Below, piece after piece: positions 42,642 through 51,093 of a stretch of DNA of 64,000 nt; positions within the stretch are counted from its first letter, which is position 1, and every line of letters begins with the position of its first letter. Made by a program: the position numbers and the translations under genes. Below the pieces are notes generated by a model. It saw only the letters and a program-made list of their open reading frames with translations, had not been told where the DNA came from and ran no database searches. The DNA is from DASVVT01 sp036386415 (lineage in GTDB: Bacteria; Acidobacteriota; Blastocatellia; Pyrinomonadales; Pyrinomonadaceae), in assembly GCA_036386415.1 (NCBI GenBank), contig DASVVT010000023.1:1-64000 (forward strand), given 5' to 3'.

Positions 42642-44672
42642 TCATGGCTCGATGATGATATTTCCATAGCCGTCAACAATGGCGCGCGCGCCTGGGGGAA
42701 TGAGCGTCGTCGAAGAGTATTCGGTGACGATGCAGGGCGAGCGCAGTCGCGCGCCCGCTGGCAGATCGTCGCGGCGATAGAGGGCTGCGCGCTTCTCTAC
42801 GCTCGTAAAATAGATCATCGCGTGAGCGTGCGGCGAAGCTGTCTCGCCTTTGCGCCCGATACGTTGCGCGCGCTCCTTCCTTAATTCATCGACGATGCCC
42901 GTGGAGCGCAGGCGTGCGCTGACAATCTCGACTGTATTCGCAACTTGCGCGTAACCGTATCGTGCTCGGTGCGCGCGATGAAAATCACGCGCCACATCGC
43001 CCTTATCGTTCCACCTGATCTCAAGCTCGAAGGATTGTCCCTTGTAACGCACGCCGAGCATCCTTTCGTGCCGCTGGCGCTCAAGGGTGAATCCCTCGCG
43101 ACGAAGCGCCGTGCGCGCCTCGCGTTCCATCTCACGGAAAGCACGCTCAAGATGTGCGCGATGATTAAGGGTTGCTTCCAGCATCAACGTGCGGCTCCAA
43201 TCCTTGACGACGTCTGAGGCGAGCGCGCCGAGCGCGGAGAGCGCACCGGCGGACACTGGCGCGATGATGCGTGGGATGCGAAGCGCACGCGCCAGATCGA
43301 CCGCGTGCAGGCCGCCCGCGCCGCCGAACGGCAGCAGCGCGAAATCGCGCGGATCGTAGCCACGTTCGACGGAGATGGCACGCAGCGCCCGCTCCATTCC
43401 CGTATTGACGACGCTCAGCACACCCCGTGCAGCCTCTCTCATGGAGACGCGCCTGTGTGTCGCCGCGCTCATCTCGCTTGCCAGGCGGGTCAAAGCCTCT
43501 TGCGCGCGTGCTTCGTCCAGCTCAAACTCTCCGCCGAGGAGTCCCGCGCCGCCGAAATGTCCGAGCACCAGGTGCGCGTCCGTCACCGTCGGAAGCAGCG
43601 AACGCCCGTAACAAGCTGGCCCAGGATCAGCGCCCGCAGATTCCGGCCCGACGCGCAATGAGCCGCCCTCATCGACCCTCGCAATCGAGCCGCCGCCCGC
43701 TCCGACCGTGTGTATGTCCATGATAGAGACGGCCACGGGCAGACCCGCCACCATCGCCTCACGCGTCATGCGCATTCCGTAACGGTCGCAGAGGGCAACA
43801 TCCGTTGATGTGCCGCCCATGTCGAAGGTGATGATGTGATCAACGCCAGCACTGCGCGCCGCACGGAGCGCGCCGACGACGCCGCCCGCCGGGCCGGAGA
43901 GAATCGTCCGCACAGGCTCAGCCCTTGCGACCATGGCCGAGATGCTTCCCCCGGAGGACTGCATCACGCGCAAGTCAGGCGCGCAGCGTTTGAGCCGCCC
44001 AAGATATGAGCCCATCAATGGTTGAAGATAAGCATTGATCGTGACCGTAGAGGTACGCTCGTATTCGCGGTATTCCGGAAGAATCAGGTGCGAGACGGAG
44101 AGCGGAACGTCCAGCGTTTTGAGCGCCTCTGCGATGCGGCGCTCATGCTCCGGGTGGATGAAAGAAAAGAGCAGCGAGATGCTGATCGCTTCGACGCGCG
44201 CCCGCTTCAGCTTTACCACCAGCGATGCGAGCGACCTCTCCGTCAACGGTTCCAGCACCTCGCCGGATGCGGCGACGCGTTCGCGTACGCCGAAGCGCAA
44301 GTCTTCAGGGACGAGCGGCGATAGAGCCACCGCTTCAAGATCATAAAGCGCGGGACGAGCCTGGCGTCCGATGGCGAGCACATCTTCAAAGCCTGCCGTG
44401 GTGATGAGAGCCGTCCGCGCGCCGCATCGCTCAAGCAAGGCATTCGTCCCCACGGTCGTGCCGTGAACGACCTCTATCTCACTTGCGCGCACGCCCGTCT
44501 CGCGCGCGATGCGCCGCAAACCTTCGATGATCGCCAGCGATGGATCGGCAGGCGTCGAGGCAAGCTTGAAAAGCTGTAAGCCCAGCTTCGTTTGAAAGAC
44601 GAAATCCGTGAACGTCCCGCCCGTGTCCACGCCGACGCGCACGCGCTTCCCTGCTTTTCCGGCTCGTCTCAT
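42642..44672 (-). CDS. hyuA: Hydantoinase A / oxoprolinase family protein
   Basis: 676 residues, the ATP-binding partner of HyuB. The actin-like phosphate-binding start VRVGVDTGGTFTDFVFQ is followed by VVHGTTVGTNALLERCGART, TTAGFEDVLAIGRQARPALY, GPAGGVVGALRAARSAGVDH then IITFDMGGTSTDVAL, and FALLPFGGAGGLHAVDLARA. All are typical of the HyuA N- and central domains. The pair probably opens a cyclic imide or 5-oxoproline-like ring with ATP. The hyuB start follows about 170 bases later, across an inverted repeat. The substrate is unknown. Confidence 0.92.
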   Translation of the reverse strand: MRRAGKAGKRVRVGVDTGGTFTDFVFQTKLGLQLFKLASTPADPSLAIIEGLRRIARETGVRASEIEVVHGTTVGTNALLERCGARTALITTAGFEDVLAIGRQARPALYDLEAVALSPLVPEDLRFGVRERVAASGEVLEPLTERSLASLVVKLKRARVEAISISLLFSFIHPEHERRIAEALKTLDVPLSVSHLILPEYREYERTSTVTINAYLQPLMGSYLGRLKRCAPDLRVMQSSGGSISAMVARAEPVRTILSGPAGGVVGALRAARSAGVDHIITFDMGGTSTDVALCDRYGMRMTREAMVAGLPVAVSIMDIHTVGAGGGSIARVDEGGSLRVGPESAGADPGPACYGRSLLPTVTDAHLVLGHFGGAGLLGGEFELDEARAQEALTRLASEMSAATHRRVSMREAARGVLSVVNTGMERALRAISVERGYDPRDFALLPFGGAGGLHAVDLARALRIPRIIAPVSAGALSALGALASDVVKDWSRTLMLEATLNHRAHLERAFREMEREARTALRREGFTLERQRHERMLGVRYKGQSFELEIRWNDKGDVARDFHRAHRARYGYAQVANTVEIVSARLRSTGIVDELRKERAQRIGRKGETASPHAHAMIYFTSVEKRAALYRRDDLPAGARLRSPCIVTEYSSTTLIPPGARAIVDGYGNIIIEP

Positions 44673-44869
44673 CTTCTTTGATCGAATGTCCGCTGTCTCT
44701 CGCTTTGTGATATTGACCGGGAAAGGCTAAAACTACATGACAGGTCGAGAGCCCTTATCGCGCCGGTTATAATTGACGAGTCGGTTGGCTCAAACTTTTA
44801 CCTCTGCGCTGCCGTATAAACGAACCTGAATTGAAGCGGTCAGTGCCCCTGTCAGTCGTACCCAAACGC

Positions 44870-44875
44870 TATAAT
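44870..44875 (+). promoter_or_regulatory. Possible -10 box for the serine hydrolase gene
   Basis: TATAAT 24 bases before the ATG. A weak CTGTCA lies 15 bases further upstream. The short leader and poor -35 make this tentative. Confidence 0.35.
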
Positions 44876-44898
44876 TCACTTCGAGGAGTCCAGATCAT

Positions 44899-47394
44899 AT
44901 GCTACTCAAGCGCTTTTTTCATCTCCTTATCGCGACCACTCTTCTCTTTGCTAATGTCTGGATGCCCGTCAGGGCTGCGTCCGTAGATTCTCATCAAAGG
45001 CAGGCTGCCGCCCCCAACCCTTCAGACCTTTCAACTACCCTCGCCTCTATCGAGAAGACGGTCGATGAGAAGCGCAAAGAGTTGGGCGTACCGGGCATCT
45101 CTCTCGTCATCGTCAAAGACGACCGGGTGATCTACATGAAGGGGCTCGGCCTTAAAGATGTAGAGCGGGGGCTCCCCGTCACGCCCGACACACTGTTCGC
45201 CATCGGCTCGTGCACGAAAGCTTTCACGGCGATGGCGGCGATGATGAGCGTCGATGACGGAAAGCTCTCTCTGGATGATTCGCCGAAAAAATTTCTCCCC
45301 TACTTCAAGCTGATGGACGCGGAGGCGGATGCGAAGATCACTATCCGCGACCTGCTCTCGCACCGCTCAGGTCTCGCCGGCACAGACCTGCTATGGGCTC
45401 CGGGCGTGCTCGACCGCGAGGAGATTATACGCGCCGTCGCGTTCGCCAAGCCGACGGCCAGGCTCGGCGAGAAGTTCCAGTACCAAAACGTGATGTTCAG
45501 CGCGGCGGGCGAGGTCGTGGCGAAGGCACAAGACTCCACCTGGGAGCAGGTCATCGCTCGACGCATCCTCAAGCCGCTCGGCATGAAGGCGAGCAATACG
45601 TCCATTCAGGAGATGCAGAAAGCCTCGGACTTCTCGCTCGGCTACGAATACATCGTCGCCACCAAAGAGGCGCGACGCCTGCCTATGCGCGACCTCAAGT
45701 CAATCGCCCCTGCCGGAGCGATCAATTCCAGTGTGAGAGACATGGCCGCCTGGGTTCGCTTGATGCTCGGCGGAGGCGTGTTCGAGGGCAAGCGCCTGGT
45801 CTCCGAAAAGAGCTTCAAGGAATTAATCACGAAGCAGATCAACATCGCGGGCAACATTGATTATGGACTCGGTTGGGGATTGGCAGAATGGAACGGTCAC
45901 AAGGTCTTGCAACATAGCGGCGGCATCGACGGCTTCAACTCTTTGGTCGCGCTGATGCCGGACAGGAAACTCGGCGTCGTCATGTTGACTAACGTCTCAA
46001 GCTCGCCCCTCGGACGGACGGTGATGGAGACTGTCTGGTCAAACCTGGTCGGCAGCCCTCAATCAAATGCAAGCAACGCCACGGCGGCTGCGGTGGGAGA
46101 TGCACAAAGCTCTGTAGCTGATCTGCAAAGCGAAGTTGGAACCTACAGATTTGCCGAAGCGGGATTCGATGTGGAGATTGCTTTGAAGGACGGCAAGCTC
46201 ACCATGACCGTTCCCAATCAACCCGTCTATGCGCTCGAAAACGTGGGTGGACGCCGCTACAAGCTCGCCAACGCTCCCGCAGGCTTCTTCGTCACCTTTC
46301 GCCCCGTCAAAGAGAATGCTTCGCAGACCGAAGCTTACCTAGAGCAGCCGCAGGGGAACTACGTCCTGACGAAAATAGAACCGGCGGACGCTGGCACGGA
46401 AGCGGCGGCGGCAGCAGCGGCCAGCTATTCCAGCCCGTTCAAAGACCTGCTGGGCTCTTACGAGCGCGAGAAAGCAGGGACTATCGAGATCGCGTTTAAG
46501 GAGGGCAAGGTGGCATTGATCGTGCCGGGTCAGCCCGCGTATCCGCTCTCAGAAAAGGCTAAAGACAATCTCTACAGTCCCCTGCTTCCAGATTCCTACG
46601 CGGTTCTGGTCAAGCGTGACGCGGCGGGCAAAGTGTCTGCCATCGTGCTCAAGCAGCCGGAAGGCGAATTTGAGTTCAAGCGCATCCCGGATTTCAACGC
46701 ACAGATCACCGTCGATGAATTGATGACCAGAGTGATCGAAGCCCACGGCGGCGAGGCAAACCTGCGACGACACAGATCTATGATCCAGACGATTAATGTA
46801 GATTTCGAGAATCAGGGCGTCTCAGGCCCCGGAATCATCAACTCCCGTGCGCCGAATGCGACCGAGACGCAGCTCACCTTCATGGCGCTCGGCAAGAAGA
46901 TCGGAACCTACAGGGAGTTTTTCGACGGCACGAGCGGAGGCGAGGAGACCAGTTTTTCGTCCGGCGAGACCAAGACCGGCGCGCAACTTGACGACGCACG
47001 CGTCACGTCAGACTTCTACCAGCTCGTCAACTGGAAGAAGCTGTTCAAGACGGTCGCTATTAAAAGGATGTCGAAGGTCGGAGATGAAGAGGTTTACGTC
47101 GTCGTGAAGACGCCGGAGAAAGGGAACCCGATCACGGACTACATCTCTGCGAAATCATTTCTGATCCTCAAGCGAGACCTGCTCATCTCCAGCAACACGG
47201 GCGAAGGCGCACAACAGGTAATGGAGACCTACAGCGATTACAAGACGGTGGGCGGCGTACTCTTACCCTTCAAGACCGTATCGCATAGTAACGACACGGG
47301 CGACACGATCATGCGCTTGAAAGACGTGAAGTTCGACGTGGAGATTCCAGATTCCGTGTTCCGCGCGCAGGCCAGGACTGTGAATCATAAATAG
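44899..47394 (+). CDS. Secreted serine hydrolase (class C beta-lactamase/DD-peptidase fold) with long C-terminal extension
   Basis: 831 residues. A signal peptide (LLIATTLLFANVWMPVRAAS) precedes a beta-lactamase-like domain (about 45-400): SxxK as SCTK (104-107), YxN as YQN (195-197) and HSGG for the third motif. Two repeat regions follow (QSEVGTYRFAEAGFDVEIAL and KDLLGSYEREKAGTIEIAFK) that look like lipocalin-like C-terminal domains. A final region (about 610-831) resembles outer-membrane lipoprotein-sorting or LolA-like folds. The enzyme probably acts on peptides or esters in the periplasm. GAGGAG precedes the ATG. Confidence 0.82.
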   Translation: MLLKRFFHLLIATTLLFANVWMPVRAASVDSHQRQAAAPNPSDLSTTLASIEKTVDEKRKELGVPGISLVIVKDDRVIYMKGLGLKDVERGLPVTPDTLFAIGSCTKAFTAMAAMMSVDDGKLSLDDSPKKFLPYFKLMDAEADAKITIRDLLSHRSGLAGTDLLWAPGVLDREEIIRAVAFAKPTARLGEKFQYQNVMFSAAGEVVAKAQDSTWEQVIARRILKPLGMKASNTSIQEMQKASDFSLGYEYIVATKEARRLPMRDLKSIAPAGAINSSVRDMAAWVRLMLGGGVFEGKRLVSEKSFKELITKQINIAGNIDYGLGWGLAEWNGHKVLQHSGGIDGFNSLVALMPDRKLGVVMLTNVSSSPLGRTVMETVWSNLVGSPQSNASNATAAAVGDAQSSVADLQSEVGTYRFAEAGFDVEIALKDGKLTMTVPNQPVYALENVGGRRYKLANAPAGFFVTFRPVKENASQTEAYLEQPQGNYVLTKIEPADAGTEAAAAAAASYSSPFKDLLGSYEREKAGTIEIAFKEGKVALIVPGQPAYPLSEKAKDNLYSPLLPDSYAVLVKRDAAGKVSAIVLKQPEGEFEFKRIPDFNAQITVDELMTRVIEAHGGEANLRRHRSMIQTINVDFENQGVSGPGIINSRAPNATETQLTFMALGKKIGTYREFFDGTSGGEETSFSSGETKTGAQLDDARVTSDFYQLVNWKKLFKTVAIKRMSKVGDEEVYVVVKTPEKGNPITDYISAKSFLILKRDLLISSNTGEGAQQVMETYSDYKTVGGVLLPFKTVSHSNDTGDTIMRLKDVKFDVEIPDSVFRAQARTVNHK

Positions 47395-47412
47395 AAAATA
47401 GGATTCTTTAAT

Positions 47413-48513
47413 TTACGATTCACGAATCGTCTCCCGGCAACCGCTCTCGTGTGAGCGGCGCGCGGCATCCAGTACGAGCTGCGTGCGGTATCCGTCTTCA
47501 AAAGTCGCAGCGCCTTCGATCTCGCTACGTCCTTCTCTGAGGGCCTCTACGATCTTGCGTGCGAAAACGGTGAAGCCGCGCGACCAGCCGCTGTCGCGCA
47601 TGCCGGGCGCGGCCTGGATTGGTTCCACCTCAACTGGCTTCCACTCGCCCGCGCCGGTTGTCGAACGCCATAACCGATCCTCTTCTTCGACCATCAGCGC
47701 GCCCTCTGATCCAAATATCTCAAGCCTGTGCTCACCCCGCCCCTGCTCCACAACCGAGAGCGAAACGGTCGCGGTCGCGTCCTCTATCAACGGACTATCT
47801 GCTAATCGCAGGAGCAGGTTCGCCTCGTCATCCGTCGTCACGAGGCGCATCTCGCCCGTTCTCTCATCCTTACGCTCGCGCGTGTGTGTGGCAAGCTGGC
47901 CGAAGACGTGCGACGCTTCCGCGCCGAGCAGCCAGCGGAAAGAGTCTACGGCGTGCGAGCCGATAGCGCCGAGCGCACCGCCGCCCATTTTCGCATCAGA
48001 CCACCAATTCCAGGGGCGCTCTACGGCAGCACGCGAGTCTGAGCGAAAGGTGTACTTCGCATGACGTACATGGCCGATCTCACCACTAAGCAGCATCTCG
48101 CGCATCTTCCGGCGGCCATTCAAAAACCGTAACTCATGATCGACGAGCGCAAGCCGCCCCTTCTCCCTCGCCCGCCTGCGCATCGCGTCTGCTTCGCCCG
48201 TATCCATCGCCATAGGCTTTTCGCAGAGGACAGCCTTGCCCGCATCGAGCGCCGCGAGCGTCATCTCCATGTGCGTCGCGGGCGGCGTGACGATGCTGAT
48301 GAGATCGACATCATCGCGCGCCACGAGCTCGCTCCAATCCCCTACGACATGCTCTATATCAAACTCGCGCGCCACACGTTCGGCGTTCTCCCTGTGGCCG
48401 CTCGCAATCGCCACGACGCGCGCCCCCTTGCAGGCGCGAAAGCCCGGAATCTGCGTCGTGCGAGCGAAGCCCGCGCCGATGACGCCGACGTTAATGCTAT
48501 GGTTTAGACCCAT
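47413..48513 (-). CDS. Gfo/Idh/MocA family oxidoreductase
   Basis: 366 residues. NAD(P)-binding Rossmann start VGVIGAGFARTTQIPGFRAC, VDLISIVTPPATHMEMTLAA and the diagnostic AVLCEKPMAMDTGEADAMRR. The C-terminal half has the GFO/IDH/MocA alpha/beta domain with GGGALGAIGSHAVDSFRWLL. It oxidises or reduces a sugar or inositol-like substrate, not identified here. It lies downstream of the split tRNA gene. Confidence 0.9.
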   Translation of the reverse strand: MGLNHSINVGVIGAGFARTTQIPGFRACKGARVVAIASGHRENAERVAREFDIEHVVGDWSELVARDDVDLISIVTPPATHMEMTLAALDAGKAVLCEKPMAMDTGEADAMRRRAREKGRLALVDHELRFLNGRRKMREMLLSGEIGHVRHAKYTFRSDSRAAVERPWNWWSDAKMGGGALGAIGSHAVDSFRWLLGAEASHVFGQLATHTRERKDERTGEMRLVTTDDEANLLLRLADSPLIEDATATVSLSVVEQGRGEHRLEIFGSEGALMVEEEDRLWRSTTGAGEWKPVEVEPIQAAPGMRDSGWSRGFTVFARKIVEALREGRSEIEGAATFEDGYRTQLVLDAARRSHESGCRETIRES

Positions 48514-48601
48514 TAAAATTTCGTCGGTTGTATTCTTAAGTTGTTGACAGGGTTGAGTTTATGCCCTCGCAGGGACTTGAACCCCGAACCAACGGATTAT
48601 G

Positions 48602-49252
48602 CTTACCACTACGGCTTTCGCCGCGCTTCTGACCGCAGCAGCAATCAGAGTTTGTGGTCTGGACTTTCTCTTCGCTTTACGCGTCTGCCATCAAGTCTCT
48701 ACACCTTCCCCGCCTGAAGTCTGGCAAGGCTTGGCTCGGGATTACCATCTCGCTTTCGCGTCTTAGGCTTCCCCGAATTTGACAGATTCTACAAGCGCAC
48801 CTGAGATGATTCCGAGTCTGCTCGAAAGTCGAATGTGACGCGCTTGCAACCCAACTTTGGAGGTCATATGGAGAATACTTGTTCAGTTTGCAAAGCCGTA
48901 TTGACCGGCAGGCAAACCAAGTTCTGCTCGCGCCTGTGTAAAAATAGTTCCACAAACAGCAAACATCAGAATTACGTATCTCAGCAACATCGCGGTCACC
49001 AAAGAAGGCGCTTGCTGATTCAACAGAAAGGTGGCCGATGCGAACGATGTGGTTATCGTCGCAATCAAGCGGCATTGGCTTTTCACCATCTTGATCCTAC
49101 GATCAAGTCCTTTCCTGTTGATCTCAGGAAATGCTCAAACACCTCATGGGAAACCCTTGTGGCCGAAGCCGGTAAGTGCCAGCTTCTTTGTCTGAATTGC
49201 CACGCAGAGATTCATCATCCAGAATTCTCCACTTAGACCTTTCAAAGAACTG
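48602..49252 (-). ncRNA. Group I self-splicing intron in the tRNA anticodon loop
   Basis: 651 nt. Exon 1 ends in U and the intron ends in G, as group I splicing requires. The exon end GGACU pairs with an internal guide GGUCU (49239-49235), giving the conserved U-G pair at the splice site in P1. The catalytic core is visible near the 3' end: GGTAATCCCGAGCCAAG (48746-48730), GAAGGTGTAGAGACT (48708-48694, guanosine-binding P7 strand) and AAAGTCC (48667-48661, opposite P7 strand). These strings closely follow the tRNA-type (IC3) introns of cyanobacteria and proteobacteria. The HNH gene occupies the region between P1 and the core, on the opposite strand. Confidence 0.85.
48868..49236 (+). CDS. HNH endonuclease encoded antisense inside the group I intron
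   Basis: 122 residues from ATG 48868, with GGAGG five bases upstream. An N-terminal zinc knuckle (CSVC...CSRLC) is followed by a second CxxC in GGRCERCGY, a conserved ALAFHHLDP and the HNH-type end CQLLCLNCHAEIHH. This is the family of small zinc-bound HNH nucleases often mobile or phage-borne. The gene is opposite in strand to the tRNA and intron, and lies wholly inside the intron. Its stop codon TAG (49234-49236) overlaps the intron's guide sequence. It is probably a homing endonuclease that spreads the intron; this is inference from position and family. Confidence 0.85.
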   Translation: MENTCSVCKAVLTGRQTKFCSRLCKNSSTNSKHQNYVSQQHRGHQRRRLLIQQKGGRCERCGYRRNQAALAFHHLDPTIKSFPVDLRKCSNTSWETLVAEAGKCQLLCLNCHAEIHHPEFST

Positions 49253-49304
49253 AGTCCGCTGCTCTAACCATTGAGCTACGAGGGCACACTATTGATGTGA
49301 GGTG

Positions 49305-49333
49305 ATTATAAGAAGCAGTCCGAGCGTCCGCAA
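49305..49333 (-). promoter_or_regulatory. Promoter of the split tRNA gene
   Basis: On the minus strand TTGCGG (49333-49328) and TATAAT (49310-49305) are separated by exactly 17 bases. Predicted transcription would begin about 12-14 bases before the tRNA 5' end. Confidence 0.65.
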
Positions 49334-49374
49334 GTCGCTGCCACTATTTTGAAGAGAAGTTGATCCGTAACCGC

Positions 49375-49923
49375 CTATACAAATTCCGGTGATGAGAGCA
49401 CGGACTCGATCTGGCGCAGGTGACGGTCTTCGTGAATACCTATGAAGGCCAGCCATTGATAGAGGTTGAGAGCACCGAAGACGGGGTGCGGGTAGGTCAT
49501 GGTCGAGAGGTCCATTGATTCTAGCTTCGGGCGCAGTTCGTGCAGCTCGGCGCGCGAGCTGCGCAGCCCGGCGAGCGACTCTCCAACCGTGATGTTGCCG
49601 CTCGGGCGAACCGTCTCCGGCGCTACATATTTCTCTTTCAGGCTGCGCTTGATATGCTGATCCAGAGAGAAGGGGCGAAAGCCCTGGCCGTCCTCGCCCG
49701 CCTCTTCGCTCGCTGATTCGGCTTTCTTCAACATCATCTTCATGAGAGCGGACAAACGATTCTCCATGATGGAGAGGTGCTCGACTATCTCTGCGATAGA
49801 CCAAGCGTCGGGCGTCGGTCGAAACTTCTCCTGCGCGGGACTCAGCCCTTCGACTCTGTTGTAAAGACGCTCGCGCGTCTCGTCTATCGTCTCGAAGATT
49901 TCTGCTACGCTCTGGTAAGCCAT
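49375..49923 (-). CDS. DinB family protein
   Basis: 182 residues, a four-helix DinB/YfiT-like fold: FETIDETRERLYNRVEGLSP at the start, WSIAEIVEHLSIMENRLSAL in the middle and WLAFIGIHEDRHLRQIESVL at the end. The histidines in EHLS and IHEDRH fit the metal site of the family. Members include bacillithiol and mycothiol S-transferases; substrate unknown. A longer overlapping frame on the same strand is a shadow. Confidence 0.85.
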   Translation of the reverse strand: MAYQSVAEIFETIDETRERLYNRVEGLSPAQEKFRPTPDAWSIAEIVEHLSIMENRLSALMKMMLKKAESASEEAGEDGQGFRPFSLDQHIKRSLKEKYVAPETVRPSGNITVGESLAGLRSSRAELHELRPKLESMDLSTMTYPHPVFGALNLYQWLAFIGIHEDRHLRQIESVLSSPEFV

Positions 49924-50010
49924 CAGGGGTTTCGCTCCTCCGGGAAATTTCAGCGCAGTTTAGCACAGCTCGACGAGCTTCGGCGTAGGGCGACGCGTGA
50001 ATTGGCCTGA

Positions 50011-50070
50011 AAGCAAAAAGGCAAAAGTGAAGGAAACCAAGAAGCCTCCGTCACTTTTGCCTTTCTGCTT
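50011..50070 (-). terminator. Hairpin terminator after atpG
   Basis: AAAGGCAAAAGTGA and TCACTTTTGCCTTT form a perfect stem with a 20-base loop; the flanks AAGCA / TGCTT extend it. It lies just after the atpG stop, which means atpD and atpC do not follow in this operon. Confidence 0.6.
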
Positions 50071-50080
50071 GCACCTCGCG

Positions 50081-50974
50081 TTAGAGCGCCGCCGCGCCGG
50101 ATACGACCTCGATGATCTCGTTAGTGATGGCGGCCTGCCGTACGCGGTTCATGTTGAGGGTGAGCGCGCCGATCAACTCACCTGCGTTCTTCGACGCCGA
50201 ATCCATCGCCGTCATGCGCGCGCCATGTTCGGAGGCGACCGATTCGAGCAAAGCGCGGAAGATTTGCGTCTCGATCAGGCGCGGCAGCAGGCGACTGAAA
50301 ATCTCTGCGGGCGGTTGCTCGTATAGATACTCCGTCAGATTGGCCGGACTCGCTCCGGCGGCAGCCGCATCGTCAGTCGATTCGACGGTGCGCGAGACGG
50401 GCAGGAGTTGTTCGATGACGACTCGTTGCGAGAGAACGGACTTGAACTCGTTGTAAACGATGAAGACTTTATCAAGCTCCGCGTCCTCTTTGGAACGTTC
50501 GATCACGTCGTGTGCGATCTCCACTGCTTCAGCATACTGGACGCTTCCCTTGCCCGTGAGGCCGACATACTCTTTGACGAACGTCATGCTGCGACGGCGG
50601 AAGAAATCCCGCCCTTTGCGCCCGATGGGCAGCATCTCTATGGTCTTGCCCTCGTTCTCCTTGATGAACGCCTGCGCCGCTTTGATCAGATTGGTATTGA
50701 AAGCGCCGCACAATCCACGGTCGGCGGTGATCAAGACGATCAGGTAACGCTCATCCCCACGCGCGTCCAGAAGCGGATGATGGAAATCTTCATCCGTGCG
50801 CGCAGCGAGCTCGCCCAGCACCTCCAACATCTTGTTGGCGAAGGGGCGCGCCGTCACGACGCGATCCTGCGCGCGTTTCAAACGCGCCGCCGACATCATC
50901 TTCATGGCACGCGTGATCTGCTGCGTGTTCTTCACAGAACGGATGCGACGGCGTATGTCTAACAGGTTAGCCAT
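50081..50974 (-). CDS. atpG: F1F0 ATP synthase gamma subunit
   Basis: 297 residues. The rotor shaft of F1. The N-terminal helix RRRIRSVKNTQQITRAMKMM and the C-terminal helix ALTLNMNRVRQAAITNEIIE are the conserved ends; the middle has DRGLCGAFNTNLIKAA. Last gene of the operon here, with a hairpin following. The start codon is ATG, about 120 bases after the atpA stop. Confidence 0.96.
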   Translation of the reverse strand: MANLLDIRRRIRSVKNTQQITRAMKMMSAARLKRAQDRVVTARPFANKMLEVLGELAARTDEDFHHPLLDARGDERYLIVLITADRGLCGAFNTNLIKAAQAFIKENEGKTIEMLPIGRKGRDFFRRRSMTFVKEYVGLTGKGSVQYAEAVEIAHDVIERSKEDAELDKVFIVYNEFKSVLSQRVVIEQLLPVSRTVESTDDAAAAGASPANLTEYLYEQPPAEIFSRLLPRLIETQIFRALLESVASEHGARMTAMDSASKNAGELIGALTLNMNRVRQAAITNEIIEVVSGAAAL

Positions 50975-50980
50975 AAAAAT

Positions 50981-51091
50981 TAGGGATGAGGGATGAGGGA
51001 TGAGGGATGAAGAAAGAAAAGATTGAACTAATGATTCGACGACTCACTAACTCAACCCTTTCATCCCTCATCCCTCATCCCTCATCCCTGC
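50981..51091. repeat. GGGATGA-tandem hairpin repeat (family E)
   Basis: AGGGATGAGGGATGAGGGAT then GAGGGATGA on the left, TTCATCCCTCATCCCTCATC then CCTCATCCCT on the right. It fills the gap between atpA and atpG within the operon. Confidence 0.85.
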
Positions 51092-51093
51092 TC

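Larger units (their letters stand above)
48562..49285 (-). tRNA. tRNA-Ile(CAU), interrupted by a group I intron
   Basis: Exon 1 is 49285-49253 (33 nt) and exon 2 is 48601-48562 (40 nt); together they make a 73-nt cloverleaf. Acceptor GCCCTCG/CGAGGGC, D stem GCTC/GAGC, anticodon stem GCGGA/TCCGT with loop CTCATAA, T stem CGGGG/CCCTG, discriminator A, no encoded CCA. The anticodon is CAU. The 8-base D loop AATGGTTA and the TTGGT variable region match the minor isoleucine tRNA (lysidine-modified) better than elongator Met, but Met is possible. The intron sits between U33 and C34. A promoter lies upstream on the same strand. Confidence 0.88.

Noticed and set aside
48677..49089. Minus-strand frames within the intron, in the sense direction
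   Set aside because: They lack nuclease motifs; the plus-strand HNH frame has conserved cysteine/histidine sites and a strong ribosome binding site.
49289..49966. A 225-codon frame overlapping the DinB gene on the same strand
   Set aside because: The 182-residue frame carries the full DinB pattern and histidines; the longer one has no motif.
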